Positions 1 to 10,275 are shown, numbered from the stretch's first letter. The stretch: 64,000 nucleotides of DNA from Nocardioides sp. zg-1308 (GCF_013155375.1 NZ_JABJQY010000002.1:1364001-1428000), one strand, 5' to 3'. Notes: a model not told the origin generated them from the letters alone. Program-made: numbers and translations.

Positions 1-2113
1 GCGAGTCGGGGGTGTTGCGGTCCGCGGCGGCGTACCAGGCCACCACCTGCGACTGCGCCCGTGTCATGGCGACGTAGAGCAGGCGGAGCGACTCGCCGGC
101 GTCCTCGCGCCAGTGGCGCCCCACCGCCTCGCGGTGGAACGCGCTCGGGCCGCCGACGTCGCGGCAGCGCCGGCCCTCGTCGTCGTGGAAGAGCGGGATG
201 GCGGGGTCGCGGCCGGTGTAGCGGTTCCACAGCGTCGGCAGGTAGACGACGGGGTACTGGAGGCCCTTGCTGCCGTGGATGGTGACGAGCTGGACCGCGT
301 CGGCGTCGGAGTCGAGGCGGCGGGTGCGCTCGGAGGACACCTCGAGCTTGTCGTCGGCCACCTGCTCGCGCAGCCAGGCGAGCAGCCCGACGAGGCCGAG
401 CCGCTCCTCGGTGGAGACCCGCAGCAGCGACTCGCCGACGTGGCGCAGGTCGGTCAGCGTGCGCTCGCCACCGACGCGCGCGAGCACCCGCGCGGTGAGG
501 CCGTCGACGGCGGCGACCTCGACCACGGCGGCCACGCCGCGGTGCGTGAAGACGTCGGTGAGCGTGCGGACGCGCGCTGTGAGCTCGTCGGTCAGGTCGT
601 CGCCGCCCGCGTCGAGCGACTGCGCGGTGTGCCCGAAGAAGGACGTCAGCGCCGCGGCGCGCACCCGGTCGGCGCGGTGCGGCTGCTCGAGCGCCTCGAG
701 CAGGGTCAGCCACTCGCCCGCGGCGGGCGTGTGGAAGACCGAGCCGCCTGCGTTGACCACCGACGGGACGCCGACGAGCGCCAGGGCGTGCTGCACCGCC
801 TCGAGCTCGTTGCGCCGAGCCGCCAGCACCGCCACGTCGCCGGGCTCGAGGGGTCGGCCCTCGAAGGTCGGCCCCGACTCGAGGAGGCGCTTGATGTCGT
901 GGGCGGTGTCGGTGACGACGTGGTCGCGCCACACGGCGACCGGTGGTCGGGAGCGGGGTCCCTTGCCGAGCTCGGCCCGGCGCACGACCCGCAGCCGGAA
1001 CGGAGCGCCCGCCCCCTGGAGGCGGGACTCGTCGAGGTGGGCCTCCACCGGGTGCACCACGATGCGCTCGTCACCGAGCTGCGCGCCCTGCAGGACGGCG
1101 TGGACGGACCGCAGGAGGGGGCGGTCAGAGCGCCAGTTGACCCCGAGCGTCTGGGTCGTCGTGGCGGTCTCGGCCGCCTGGAGGTAGGTGACGACGTCAC
1201 CGCCGCGGAACGCGTAGATCGCCTGCTTGGGGTCGCCGATGAGCACCATGGTGGTCGTCTCGGAGAACGCGCGCCGGAAGACCTGCCACTGGACCGGGTC
1301 GGTGTCCTGGAACTCGTCGATCAGCACGAACTTCCACCGGTGCCGCATGCGTCGGCGCGCAGCGGCGGAGGTGTCCTCGAGGGCGTCGGCGAGCTGGCTG
1401 AGCAGGTCGTCGTAGCTGAGGATCCCGAGGCGTCGCTTGCGCCGCTCGACCTCCTCGAGCACGTCGCACGCGAACCGCACGCGCATCGCGGCGGTCGAGT
1501 CGGGAGCGTCGGTGAGCACCGCCGCCGGCTCGACGCGCGCCCGCGGGTCGTTGGTGACGGAACGGGCGAGCTCCAGGGCGTCGGCGCGGCTCCACGGCGG
1601 GTCGGCCTCCGCGCCGAAGCGCGCGAGGTAGAGGTCGTCGACCGCCTCCGTGGTCAGCTCCTCGAGGTCCTCGACCAACGTCGCCGACGCGTCGGTGTCG
1701 CCGGCGACGCCGAGGCTGCGCAGCACGAGCTGGCAGAACTGGTGGATGGTCGCGATGGTCGCGGCGTCGAAGGACACCAGTGCCGAGGTCAGCCGTTCGA
1801 GGCGCGCGCCGACCGCGCCGGCGGAGGCGTCGAGCAGCCAGTCGTGGAGCCGGTTGTCGGGGTGGCGGGTGGACGGGTCGGTGAGGAGCTGGACGGCCTC
1901 GTCGAGCTGTCGGCGTACGCGCTCACGCAGCTCCTGGCTGGCGGCCCGGGTGAAGGTGACCACGAGCATCTCGTCGAGGCGCACCTGCCCCGAGGCGATG
2001 TGCTTGGTGACGAGGGCGGCGATGGCCCAGGTCTTGCCGGTGCCGGCGCTGGCCTCGAGCAGCGTGGTGCCCGGCCGGAGCTCGGCGGCGATGTCGAAGG
2101 TGTCGATCGGCAT
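1..2113 (-). CDS. recB: RecB, helicase subunit of RecBCD (3' end outside window)
   Basis: Helicase/nuclease subunit of the RecBCD double-strand-break repair enzyme. The ATG at 2113 opens a frame that stays open to the window edge (704 codons). Seen: Walker A EASAGTGKTWAI near residues 21-32, motif Ia TFTRAASQELRER near 55-67, and helicase motif VI LLYVAMTRAQ about 20 codons before the edge. Family members are about 1,100 residues, so the C-terminal nuclease domain lies beyond base 1. The start follows the recC stop by two bases, implying translational coupling; recD would be expected next, outside the window. The call is firm; only the missing C-terminus is unverified. Confidence 0.95.
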   Translation of the reverse strand, partial: MPIDTFDIAAELRPGTTLLEASAGTGKTWAIAALVTKHIASGQVRLDEMLVVTFTRAASQELRERVRRQLDEAVQLLTDPSTRHPDNRLHDWLLDASAGAVGARLERLTSALVSFDAATIATIHQFCQLVLRSLGVAGDTDASATLVEDLEELTTEAVDDLYLARFGAEADPPWSRADALELARSVTNDPRARVEPAAVLTDAPDSTAAMRVRFACDVLEEVERRKRRLGILSYDDLLSQLADALEDTSAAARRRMRHRWKFVLIDEFQDTDPVQWQVFRRAFSETTTMVLIGDPKQAIYAFRGGDVVTYLQAAETATTTQTLGVNWRSDRPLLRSVHAVLQGAQLGDERIVVHPVEAHLDESRLQGAGAPFRLRVVRRAELGKGPRSRPPVAVWRDHVVTDTAHDIKRLLESGPTFEGRPLEPGDVAVLAARRNELEAVQHALALVGVPSVVNAGGSVFHTPAAGEWLTLLEALEQPHRADRVRAAALTSFFGHTAQSLDAGGDDLTDELTARVRTLTDVFTHRGVAAVVEVAAVDGLTARVLARVGGERTLTDLRHVGESLLRVSTEERLGLVGLLAWLREQVADDKLEVSSERTRRLDSDADAVQLVTIHGSKGLQYPVVYLPTLWNRYTGRDPAIPLFHDDEGRRCRDVGGPSAFHREAVGRHWREDAGESLRLLYVAMTRAQSQVVAWYAAADRNTPDS

Positions 2114-2115
2114 GC

Positions 2116-5100
2116 TCACAACCCCCGCACCTGCTCGTGGCCGGTGTCGATAAGCGGACCCCACAGGCGCCACGCGACGTGGCCCAGCCGGTGCGGTCCG
2201 TCCTCGCCGGCGCCCGCGGGCCCGGCGAGCAGCGTGTAGTCGGCGTGCTCGCCGAAGGCGCGCACGTGCCACGGGTCGGCGTCCTCCTTGGCGAAGCCGG
2301 AGTCGTTGAAGCGGGGCGTCTCCCACTCGGCGCGCCCCTTGAGGTCCGGGTCGCCGTCACTCCCGGCCCGCACGCGCCGCCACTCCTCGGCCCACGCCAG
2401 CGACGTCCTCACCGGCAGGGGGAGCGGCTCGCGCTGTCCGGCGTCGAAGAGGGCGACGAGGTCGCGCAGCCACTGCACGGCCTCGTGCTGGGCGAGGGGG
2501 CCGATCTGCTGCACCTGCCCGCCCGAGCGGTGCTTGCCGATGGTGTGGACGGTCCAGTTCTCGTCGGGGAGCCCGGCCGCGAGCGCCAGTGCGTTGATCC
2601 AGGCGGCCAGCCGGTGCTTCGCGCCGAGGTTGGAGAAGGAGACGGTGACGGCGTTGTTGCCCCACACGTCGCCGACCGTCCCGGAGAGCCGGCGGCCGGC
2701 ACCGAGGTCGACGTCGACGTCGAGCGTGCGGTGGGCGCCGCGCCGGAGGGACTGTGCGGTCTCGACCAGCGGCCGGGCGTTCTTGACGATGTCGGTCAGG
2801 ACGCCGACCCCGAGGCCGAGCGGCGGCAGCGTGCCGCTGAGCTGCTCGGCCATCATCGCGGACTGCGGGTCCGCTCCCGCCATCACGTTGGTGACGATCC
2901 GGTCGCCGACCGCCCACTTCTCCAGCGCGTCGAGGGTGATGGGGATGGCGTCCTTGACCTCGTCGGCGGCGTAGGGGCGCGCGATCCGCAGCCGGCGGAA
3001 GAAGCCGCGCACCGGGTGGGCGAAGAAGTCCTGGAGGTCCGCGAGCGAGACGTCGGGCGCCACCGGCCCCGGGGCGGGCAGCGGCGACGGCACGAGCACG
3101 CCCACCGGCGCCCGCTCGCCGCGCGCCGCGCGGGCGCCGGCCAGGGCGAAGCGGTCGAACGTGAAGGCGCCGCGCTCGCGCAGGGACCCGTCGACGAAGT
3201 TGGCCTCGTCGAACGGCTGGAGGGGGTGGTGGGTGACCACGTGGGAGCGGACGGGAGCGGCGGCGGTGCGGTCGAGCGCGTCGAGCAGCTCGCCCAGCGG
3301 GACCGCGGGCGGGCGCTCGGCGCCGGTGTGCTCGCCGCGACCGGTGTAGGTGATCACCAGCGTGTCGGTCGCTGCGGTGATCGCGTCGAGGAAGAGCTGC
3401 CGGTCCTCCGCGCGGAGGTCGCGCTCACCGGTGCGCGGTCGGCGGGCCAGGACGTCGTCGCCGTCCACCGTGGAGACGCGGGGGAAGACGCCGTCGTCCA
3501 GCCCGACCAGGCAGACCACCCGGTGCGGGACGGAGCGCATCGGCACCATCGTGCAGACCGTCAGCGTGCCGGTGCGGAAGTTGGCGCGGGTGGGCCGCCC
3601 GCGCAGCCGCTGCTGCAGCAGCGCGCGTACGTCGGCCTGCCGCAGCGTGGTGCCGCTGTCGCCGGCGCCGGCCGCGATCCGGGCCACCTCGCGGTCGAAC
3701 TGGGCCACCTGCCACACCTCGGTGAGCGGCGTGGAGGTCAGGCGGTGCACCGCGTCGGACAGCGCCGTCGTCCAGTCGGTGACGGTCCGCGCCCGCTCGG
3801 CGCTCTCGACGAAGTCGTGCAGCCGCTCGACGAGCTCGGCGAAGCGGCCGACCAGGTCGAGGTCGCCGTCGCTCACGTCGTCCACGGGGACCGTGCCGGA
3901 GACCTGGCGGTGGTCGAGGCCCGACATCGCCGCACCGAGCAGCACCCGCCTCAGCCCGGTCACCCACGTGTTGGCCTCGAGCCCGTCGAGCCCGAAGGTG
4001 CCGCGGTGCTGCGCGTCGTAGCCCCAGCGGATGCCGCTGACGCCGACCCAGTGGGTGATCCGCTCGAGCTCCTCGTCGCCCAGCCCGAAGCGCGCCCGCA
4101 CCGGGTCGGCGCCGGCCACGTCGAGCACCTGGCTGGCGGTCATCCGGCCCCGCACCAGCTCGACGAGCTGCGCCGCGAGCGCCAGCAGCGGGTTGGTGGC
4201 CACGAGCGACCGGTCCGCCAGCCGGACCCGCAGCTGGTGGCCGGGGTGCCCGGCCCCCTCGCCCGCCACGTCGGCCATGCCGACCGCCGCGGAGATCAGG
4301 GGGGCGTAGGTCTCGATGTCGGGGACCATCACGAGGATGTCGCGCGGCTCGAGCGGCTCCTGCCGCGGGTCGTCGACGCTGTCCTGGAGCAGCCCGACGA
4401 GCACCTCGCGCAGCACGTCGACCTGGCGCGCGGCGCCGTGGCAGGCGTGGACCTGCACGGAGTCGTCCAGCCCGGTGCGGCCGGCGCGCTCCTGCGCCGT
4501 CGGCGCGGAGTTGGCGCGGAGGTCGTGCTGCAGCCAGCCGAGCAGCGTGCCCTTCGCCGGCGGCGCGGTGGCCGCCGGGGTGCTGGGCAGGTCGCCGAGG
4601 GTGCGGCGCAGCTCGCGCGCGTCGCGGCCGAGCGACCCGAGGAGGGGGTGGCCCACCACGGCCGCGGACGTGTCGGCCGTGCGCGGCACCTGCCCCTCGC
4701 GGGCCGCGGGGGCCAACGCCTCCCACAGCGCGGTCGAGGCCTGCGGCAGCCAGAGGTGCACCTCGCGCAGCTCGCCGAGGGCGGACAGGAGCGACACCTC
4801 CGTCTCCGGGATCCGGGTGTGCCCGAACAGCGACAGCCGCGGCGGGAGGTCGAGCGTGTCGCCGCCCGAGCGGAGCCGCTCGACGGTGTCGGCGTGGCGG
4901 ACGTGGGGAGGAGGAGCGGGCACCACGTCGACCAGGCGGCGCCAGAGGGCGGCCTGCCAGAGCAGGTCCTGGTCGAGCTCGCCCCCGGCGCCGTCGGTGC
5001 GGCGGCCCTCGCGCCACTCGCTGAGCAGGGCCGGGCGCTGCACGGCGTAGGAGGAGAAGAGCCCCGCGAGCCGGCGCGCAACGGCGTAGCGGCGGGCGGA

Positions 5101-5481
5101 GCGGTCGTCGTCGGGATCGCCGCCGCCGAGGTGGTGGGTGAGGTCCTCGAAGCCCGCGGTGCCCATCACCTCGTCGATGACCTCGAGCAACGGCCACGCC
5201 AGGCGGTCGGGGCTCCACGGGTCCTCCGTGTCGCGGTCGAGCAGCATCGACACCAGGGAGTGCGGCGTCACGAAGTCGACGCCCGCGCAGACGCCGTCGC
5301 CCCCGCGCGTCCCGGTGCCGAGCCGGTGGGAGAGCCGCTGGGTGAGCCAGCGCTCGACCCCGCGGGCGGGGACCACCACGACCTCGCGGGCGAAGGGGTC
5401 CGCCAGCGGGGTGACCAGCAGGTCCGCGAGCCCGTCGGCGAGCGCGTCGGTGCGCTCGGCGGTGTGCAGGTGGAGGGTCAC
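2116..5481 (-). CDS. recC: RecC, exodeoxyribonuclease V gamma subunit
   Basis: Chi-recognition subunit of RecBCD. About 1,121 residues, the usual length. The start chosen is GTG at 5481, giving MTLHLHTAERTDALADGLAD, which matches the N-terminus of mycobacterial RecC. An in-frame GTG at 5511 would add ten residues of non-conserved sequence. Seen inside: LSLFGHTRIPETEVSLLSAL and VCLVGLDDGVFPR, both typical of RecC in the degenerate helicase domains. No intact Walker A is visible, as expected for a subunit that has lost ATPase function. Directly upstream of recB with a two-base gap, so the two are probably one operon. Confidence 0.93.
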   Translation of the reverse strand: MTLHLHTAERTDALADGLADLLVTPLADPFAREVVVVPARGVERWLTQRLSHRLGTGTRGGDGVCAGVDFVTPHSLVSMLLDRDTEDPWSPDRLAWPLLEVIDEVMGTAGFEDLTHHLGGGDPDDDRSARRYAVARRLAGLFSSYAVQRPALLSEWREGRRTDGAGGELDQDLLWQAALWRRLVDVVPAPPPHVRHADTVERLRSGGDTLDLPPRLSLFGHTRIPETEVSLLSALGELREVHLWLPQASTALWEALAPAAREGQVPRTADTSAAVVGHPLLGSLGRDARELRRTLGDLPSTPAATAPPAKGTLLGWLQHDLRANSAPTAQERAGRTGLDDSVQVHACHGAARQVDVLREVLVGLLQDSVDDPRQEPLEPRDILVMVPDIETYAPLISAAVGMADVAGEGAGHPGHQLRVRLADRSLVATNPLLALAAQLVELVRGRMTASQVLDVAGADPVRARFGLGDEELERITHWVGVSGIRWGYDAQHRGTFGLDGLEANTWVTGLRRVLLGAAMSGLDHRQVSGTVPVDDVSDGDLDLVGRFAELVERLHDFVESAERARTVTDWTTALSDAVHRLTSTPLTEVWQVAQFDREVARIAAGAGDSGTTLRQADVRALLQQRLRGRPTRANFRTGTLTVCTMVPMRSVPHRVVCLVGLDDGVFPRVSTVDGDDVLARRPRTGERDLRAEDRQLFLDAITAATDTLVITYTGRGEHTGAERPPAVPLGELLDALDRTAAAPVRSHVVTHHPLQPFDEANFVDGSLRERGAFTFDRFALAGARAARGERAPVGVLVPSPLPAPGPVAPDVSLADLQDFFAHPVRGFFRRLRIARPYAADEVKDAIPITLDALEKWAVGDRIVTNVMAGADPQSAMMAEQLSGTLPPLGLGVGVLTDIVKNARPLVETAQSLRRGAHRTLDVDVDLGAGRRLSGTVGDVWGNNAVTVSFSNLGAKHRLAAWINALALAAGLPDENWTVHTIGKHRSGGQVQQIGPLAQHEAVQWLRDLVALFDAGQREPLPLPVRTSLAWAEEWRRVRAGSDGDPDLKGRAEWETPRFNDSGFAKEDADPWHVRAFGEHADYTLLAGPAGAGEDGPHRLGHVAWRLWGPLIDTGHEQVRGL

Positions 5482-5523
5482 GGGCGCCACCCTATGAGCG
5501 GCGACCGACACCCGTGGGTCGGG

Positions 5524-8500
5524 TCAGAGTCCGCTGCCGCGCACCGTCCCGATCTCCGCGGCCGTGAGGGCCCGGTCGTAGACACGTACGTCGTCGATGG
5601 TGCCGGCGAACCACTCGCCCCACACCGTGTTGCCCCCGATGCGCAGCGCGCCGGTGCTGGTGGTCAGGGACCCGGCCTGCGTGCGGGTCGCCACCTGCGT
5701 CCCGTCGACGAAGAGCCGGACGACGGCGCCGTCGTAGGTCACCGCGAGGTGGGTCCACGTCGCGGCGGCAAGCGCGGCCGGGGCGTTGACCTCGCGCTCG
5801 ACGTTGGCGATCGCGAGCGTGGTGTTGGGCCGGTTGCCGGCCCCGCCGGTCGCGTAGAGGCCGTAGGTGAGGCCCGACGGACGCTCCTTGAGCACGACCT
5901 GGCGCCACGCGCCGAGCGTCGTGGGACGGACCCACGCCGACAGCGTCATCCCGGTCGTCAGGTCGAGGCTGGCGGCGTCGGGCACCGTCACGAGGTCGTT
6001 GACCCCGTCGAAGACCAGCGCGCCGCCGTACCTGCCCTGGGCGGTCCACGTCGGGCCGCCGGCCAGGGTACCGGTGTTGCCGCGCCCCGAGCTGTCCGCG
6101 GCCGTGGTGCCGGTGCCGTCGTCGAAGGACCAGCCGCCGACGAGGCCGGGCACGCCGGCGTTGGCGACCGTGACGGTCACCGGCGCCGAGGTGGTGGTGC
6201 GACCGGAGGCGTCGCGGGCCACGGCCGTGATCGCGTGCTGGCCGTTGGCGACGGTCGTCGACGACCAGGTCGCGGTGTAGGGGGCGGCGGTGTCCTCGGC
6301 GCCGACGGCGACGCCGTCGACCCGGAGCTGGACGCCCACCACGGCGACGTCGTCGGTGGCGGTCGCCGACAGCGCCACCTGGCCGGAGACGGTGGCCCCG
6401 TTGGCGGGTGCGGTCACGGTCACCGTCGGCGCGGCCTGGTCGACGACCACCTGGGCCGTCGCCGGCGAGGACCAGCCCGACCAGTTGCCGGCGGCGTCGC
6501 GGGCCCGCACCTCGTAGGAGTAGGTGCCACCGGCGAGTCCCGCGTCGACGAGCGTCGTCGTGGGCGCCGTCACCGAGAAGGTCACGGCGCCGCCGGGTCC
6601 GCCGCTGCGCTGCACCTGGTAGGCCGTCACCGCGCGGTCGTCGGTCGAGGCCGACCAGGTCAGCGTCGCCGTGCTGCCGGAGACCTGCGCCGTGACGCCG
6701 GCGGGCACCGTCGGTGCCGCCGTGTCGGCGGTGACCACCGCCTGCGCCTGCGCGGACGGGGCGCTGGCGTTGGTGCCGTCGGAGGCGACCACGCGGTAGT
6801 AGTGGGTGCCGGGCGCCGCCGCGGTGTCGACGTACGACGTCGCGGTGAGGCCGGTGACGACGAGGGTCGAGGCCGAGGGGCTGAAGCCGCTCACGCCGCT
6901 GCGGTGCACCTCGTAGGTCGGGGTGGCGACGTCGTCCGTCGACGCGGTCCAGCTGAGCGAGACGCTGCCCGGCCCGGCGGTGGCCTGCAGCGCGGTGGGA
7001 GCCGTCGGCGGCACGGTGTCACCGCCGGTGCCCGGATCGGAGGTCGAGTCGGTCACGACCTCGGCGGCACCCAGGGCACGGTCGTAGATGCGCACCTCGT
7101 CGAGGAGCCCCGCGAACCACTCGCCCCAGATCGCGTTGCCGCCGATGCGCAGCAGCCCGCTGCTGGTGGCCACGGGCCCGGTCTGGGCGCGGCTCGCCAC
7201 CTGCGTGCCGTTGACGTAGAGCCGCATGGTGGCGCCGTCGTAGGTGAGGGCGAGGTGCGACCACGCGTTGAGCGCGAGGGCCGAGGGTGCGTCGACGTAG
7301 CGGTCGCCACCGATGAAGGCGGACCCGTTGGGGCGGCCCGCGAGCTCGCCGCTGGCGTAGAGCGCGTACGTCAGTCCGTTGGGCTGCTCCTTGAGCACGA
7401 CCTGGTCCCAGGTGCGGGCGGCGCTGGGTCGGGCCCAGGCGGTGAGCGAGAAGCTCGTGGTGAGGTCGAAGGCGTTGCGGTCGGGGATCGAGACCCGGTC
7501 GTTGACCCCGTCGAAGGAGAGGGCGCCGCCGCGCCGGCCGTTGGCCACCCACGTGGGTCCGCCCTCGAGCGTGCCGTTCGCACCGGTGGCCGACGAGTCG
7601 CGCGCCACCGTGCCGGTGCCGTCGCCGAAGCTCCAGGCACCCACCAGCCCGGGCACCGCGGGCGGCGCCGAGGTCTCGGTGAAGGTGGCGGTGTAGGTCG
7701 CCGAGGCGTTGGCGGTGACGGTGTGGGACCGGGCCCCGCCGTCGGACCAGGAGGCGAACTCGTAGGTCCCGCCGCGGGTCTGCGGCGAGGCGACCGCGAC
7801 GGTGTTGACCGAGCGTTGGATCACCGGGACGGAGAAGGGCGTGGTCTGCTCCTCCGAGCCGACGGTCGCGCGCAGTCCCGAGGGGACGGTCTGCACGGTG
7901 AGGTTGACGACCGCCGGGTCCAGCCGCAGCGTCGTGGTGCCCACCAGGCCGTCGGAGTCGGTCGCGGTGGCCTGCAGCTCCAGCCAGGCGGGGTACTCGT
8001 GGTCCGGGCCCACGAACGACCCGGTGCCCACCCCGTCGAACCTGGCCTGGGTGTGCTCGTGGCACTCGCTGCCGTTGGGGCAGTGCTTGACCACGAGCTG
8101 GGTGCTGAGCGAGGCGGCCGGCAGGGCACCGTCCTCGGGGTCGGTGGCCGACGCGGTGAAGGTGATGGCGTCGCCCACCCGCCACGGCGTGGTCGAGGCG
8201 GTGGAGTTGAGGACGACGGTGGGGGCGTCGCTGCCGGCGGTGATGCTCACCGTGTCGACGTCGGTCGCGCCCAGGTTGTCGGTCACCCGCAGGCGGGCGG
8301 TGAAGGTCCCGCCGGTGGTGTAGGTCCACGACGGGCTCACCGCGGTCGAGTCGTCGAAGGCGCCGTCGCCGTCGAGGTCCCACGCGTACGAGATGCTGCT
8401 GCCGGCGTCGGGGTCGGCCGAGCCGCTGCCGTCGAGCTGGACGACGAGCGGCGTCTGCCCGCTGGACGGGTTGGCGCGCGCGACCGCGATCGGCGGCGTG

Positions 8501-9909
8501 TTGCCACCGGCGTTGTAGCGGATCCGCTTGACCTGGCCCGTCGCGATGTCGACGGCGTAGAGGTCGCCGCCGGGGCCCGCCTCGAGCTCGGCGGCGAACA
8601 TGCTGTTGTCGAAGACGGTCGTGCTGCCGGCCACGACGTCACCCCCGTTGAGCTGGGCGAACCACAGGCAGCGGCGGGAGTAGTCGGCGAAGAACACGCC
8701 GCTGCGGTACGACGCCGGGTAGGCCAGCGACTGGCTGCCGAACGCGACGGCGGACACCGACGAGCCACCGGAGCCGCAGCCGGTCCCGAGCGCGGTGCCG
8801 TGGGCGTACGAGAGCGCCGGGGCGGTGACCGCGGAGGCGCCCTGGGCGTAGAGCGACTCGCACGCGGGCGCGTCGGCGGAGTCGTAGCCGGGCTGGCGGC
8901 CGCTGCCCTCGTAGCAGGGCCAGCCGAAGTTCTCCGCCGTGCCGTCGACGACGATCTTGTTGAGCTCCTCGAAGCGGGTCCAGCCGACGTCGCCGACCCA
9001 GATCTCGGACGTGCCGGGACGGGCGGCGAACCGGAACGGGTTGCGCATGCCGTGGGCCACGATCCGCTTGCGCATCGGGTCGGGGTCGGAGATGAACGGG
9101 TTGCCCGGCGCCGGGGCGCCGGTGTCGGGGTCGATGCGGAGGATGGAGCCGTGCGGGACGACCGCCGTGCCGGCGGGCTGCCTGGCCGACTGCGCGCGGA
9201 GGGCACCTCCCCAGCCCGAGACGTCCGCGCAGCGCTGCGAGCCGAGGTTGCCGACGTCGACCTGGTTGTAGCTGGCGGCGTCGCCGGAGCCGACGTAGAG
9301 GTAGCCGTCGGTGCCGAACTCGACGGTGCCGATCGTGTGGCTGCCGTACTGCTGGCACCAGCCGCCGCCGAGCAGCACCGCCTCCTGGCCGGTCCACGCG
9401 CCCGTGACGGGGTCGAGCGTGAGCCGGGTCAGCTCGGCGGAGACGCGACAGTCGTTGGCGCCGCCGTCGGTGGGGCACGGGTCGGTGTCGGAGGTGGCGT
9501 TGCCGTACTTGGGGACGGTGCCGCCGGGGTCGGCGTCCTTGGTGTAGAGCGCCCACAGGTAGGGCCGCTGGGGGTAGGCCGGGTCGAGCACCATGCCCAG
9601 CAGGCCGCGGTCACCGTTGTTGTAGACGCGCAGCCGCAGGTCCGCCGCCTGGCGGCTGGTGGCGTCGTCGAGGTTGTCGAAGACCTTGATCACGCCGCGC
9701 CGCTCGGCGACGAACACCTGCCCGGTGGCGGCGAACTCGACGTTGCCGGGCTGGGCGAGGCCGGTGAAGGGGAGGTCCTCGATCGTGAACCCGGGCGGCG
9801 CCGCCTGGGCCGCCGGAGCGGTCGCCGCGACCAGCGCCACCGATGGCAGGAGCGGGACGAGGAGCGCGAGGAGGACCCACCTGGCGGCGTGACGTGCTGA
9901 GCTGACCAT
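5524..9909 (-). CDS. secreted PQQ-type sugar dehydrogenase-like beta-propeller with PKD, FN3, Ig and two LamG domains
   Basis: 1,461 residues. Residues 1-36 form a Sec signal peptide ending in AQA. Residues ~40-465 match the soluble glucose dehydrogenase (GSDH) propeller, for example GMVLDPAYPQRPYLWALYT and NPFRFAARPGTSEIWVGDVG. A PKD domain follows (~470-560, WDLDGDGAFDD), then an Ig-like region (~560-750), LamG 1 (~753-945), FN3 (~970-1060), FN3 (~1067-1160), a Big/Ig domain (~1160-1248) and LamG 2 (~1249-1460). The LamG modules suggest glycan binding; the propeller suggests quinoprotein sugar oxidation, but the cofactor is not proven. No LPXTG or C-terminal membrane anchor is seen, so it is probably released. 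Confidence 0.85.
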   Translation of the reverse strand: MVSSARHAARWVLLALLVPLLPSVALVAATAPAAQAAPPGFTIEDLPFTGLAQPGNVEFAATGQVFVAERRGVIKVFDNLDDATSRQAADLRLRVYNNGDRGLLGMVLDPAYPQRPYLWALYTKDADPGGTVPKYGNATSDTDPCPTDGGANDCRVSAELTRLTLDPVTGAWTGQEAVLLGGGWCQQYGSHTIGTVEFGTDGYLYVGSGDAASYNQVDVGNLGSQRCADVSGWGGALRAQSARQPAGTAVVPHGSILRIDPDTGAPAPGNPFISDPDPMRKRIVAHGMRNPFRFAARPGTSEIWVGDVGWTRFEELNKIVVDGTAENFGWPCYEGSGRQPGYDSADAPACESLYAQGASAVTAPALSYAHGTALGTGCGSGGSSVSAVAFGSQSLAYPASYRSGVFFADYSRRCLWFAQLNGGDVVAGSTTVFDNSMFAAELEAGPGGDLYAVDIATGQVKRIRYNAGGNTPPIAVARANPSSGQTPLVVQLDGSGSADPDAGSSISYAWDLDGDGAFDDSTAVSPSWTYTTGGTFTARLRVTDNLGATDVDTVSITAGSDAPTVVLNSTASTTPWRVGDAITFTASATDPEDGALPAASLSTQLVVKHCPNGSECHEHTQARFDGVGTGSFVGPDHEYPAWLELQATATDSDGLVGTTTLRLDPAVVNLTVQTVPSGLRATVGSEEQTTPFSVPVIQRSVNTVAVASPQTRGGTYEFASWSDGGARSHTVTANASATYTATFTETSAPPAVPGLVGAWSFGDGTGTVARDSSATGANGTLEGGPTWVANGRRGGALSFDGVNDRVSIPDRNAFDLTTSFSLTAWARPSAARTWDQVVLKEQPNGLTYALYASGELAGRPNGSAFIGGDRYVDAPSALALNAWSHLALTYDGATMRLYVNGTQVASRAQTGPVATSSGLLRIGGNAIWGEWFAGLLDEVRIYDRALGAAEVVTDSTSDPGTGGDTVPPTAPTALQATAGPGSVSLSWTASTDDVATPTYEVHRSGVSGFSPSASTLVVTGLTATSYVDTAAAPGTHYYRVVASDGTNASAPSAQAQAVVTADTAAPTVPAGVTAQVSGSTATLTWSASTDDRAVTAYQVQRSGGPGGAVTFSVTAPTTTLVDAGLAGGTYSYEVRARDAAGNWSGWSSPATAQVVVDQAAPTVTVTAPANGATVSGQVALSATATDDVAVVGVQLRVDGVAVGAEDTAAPYTATWSSTTVANGQHAITAVARDASGRTTTSAPVTVTVANAGVPGLVGGWSFDDGTGTTAADSSGRGNTGTLAGGPTWTAQGRYGGALVFDGVNDLVTVPDAASLDLTTGMTLSAWVRPTTLGAWRQVVLKERPSGLTYGLYATGGAGNRPNTTLAIANVEREVNAPAALAAATWTHLAVTYDGAVVRLFVDGTQVATRTQAGSLTTSTGALRIGGNTVWGEWFAGTIDDVRVYDRALTAAEIGTVRGSGL

Positions 9910-10046
9910 GGACCTCGCCCCTCGATCGAACGTGGCCGTGCCGCCGGTGACGGCGCGGCGCCGATTCCGTCGAGTGTGTGGCGGTCGTCACACCTCGGGG
10001 GCGCTGCGGTGGCGCGTTACCCCCAATGGGGGACGGCCGGGGCGGG

Positions 10047-10178
10047 TCAGCTCGCGAACTGGTAGACCACCACGAGGATCGCCAGGGCGACGAGGATGCC
10101 GATGAGGGCGCCGGTGACCATGAAGGGGCGACCGCTCTGCTGGGTCGGGTCGACGTCGTCCGGGTCGCGAGGGCTCAT
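10047..10178 (-). CDS. 43-residue single-span membrane protein
   Basis: A short acidic N-terminus (MSPRDPDDVDPTQQSG) is followed by one hydrophobic helix (about residues 19-40) ending in YQFAS. The family is unknown to me. It starts at ATG 10178, divergent from the lipoprotein gene at 10276, leaving a 97-base shared promoter region. It lies 137 bases upstream of the sugar-dehydrogenase-like gene in the same direction; that gap contains a short GC hairpin (10020-10032) and no gene. Codon use fits the neighbours. Function unknown. Confidence 0.6.
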   Translation of the reverse strand: MSPRDPDDVDPTQQSGRPFMVTGALIGILVALAILVVVYQFAS

Positions 10179-10275
10179 GGCGTGCCCGTACCCGCCCCCG
10201 TCCCGCGCATGCGCCGTACGCCCCGACGCTCCCGCGGCTCTGGCGGGGCGTGGCGCCGTCGGCGAGGATCTGTGC

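Noticed and set aside
113..2239. A 708-codon plus-strand frame at the left edge
   Set aside because: Exact antisense of recB, which shows helicase motifs I, Ia and VI on the minus strand.
2137..9900. A 2,587-codon open frame on the plus strand opposite recC and the sugar-dehydrogenase-like gene
   Set aside because: Composition is Arg/Val/Gly/Ala-rich without domains; it is the antisense of two well-supported genes. Long antisense frames are expected at this GC content.
10020..10032. CCCCC-AAT-GGGGG hairpin as terminator
   Set aside because: Only five pairs and no T run; too weak to call.
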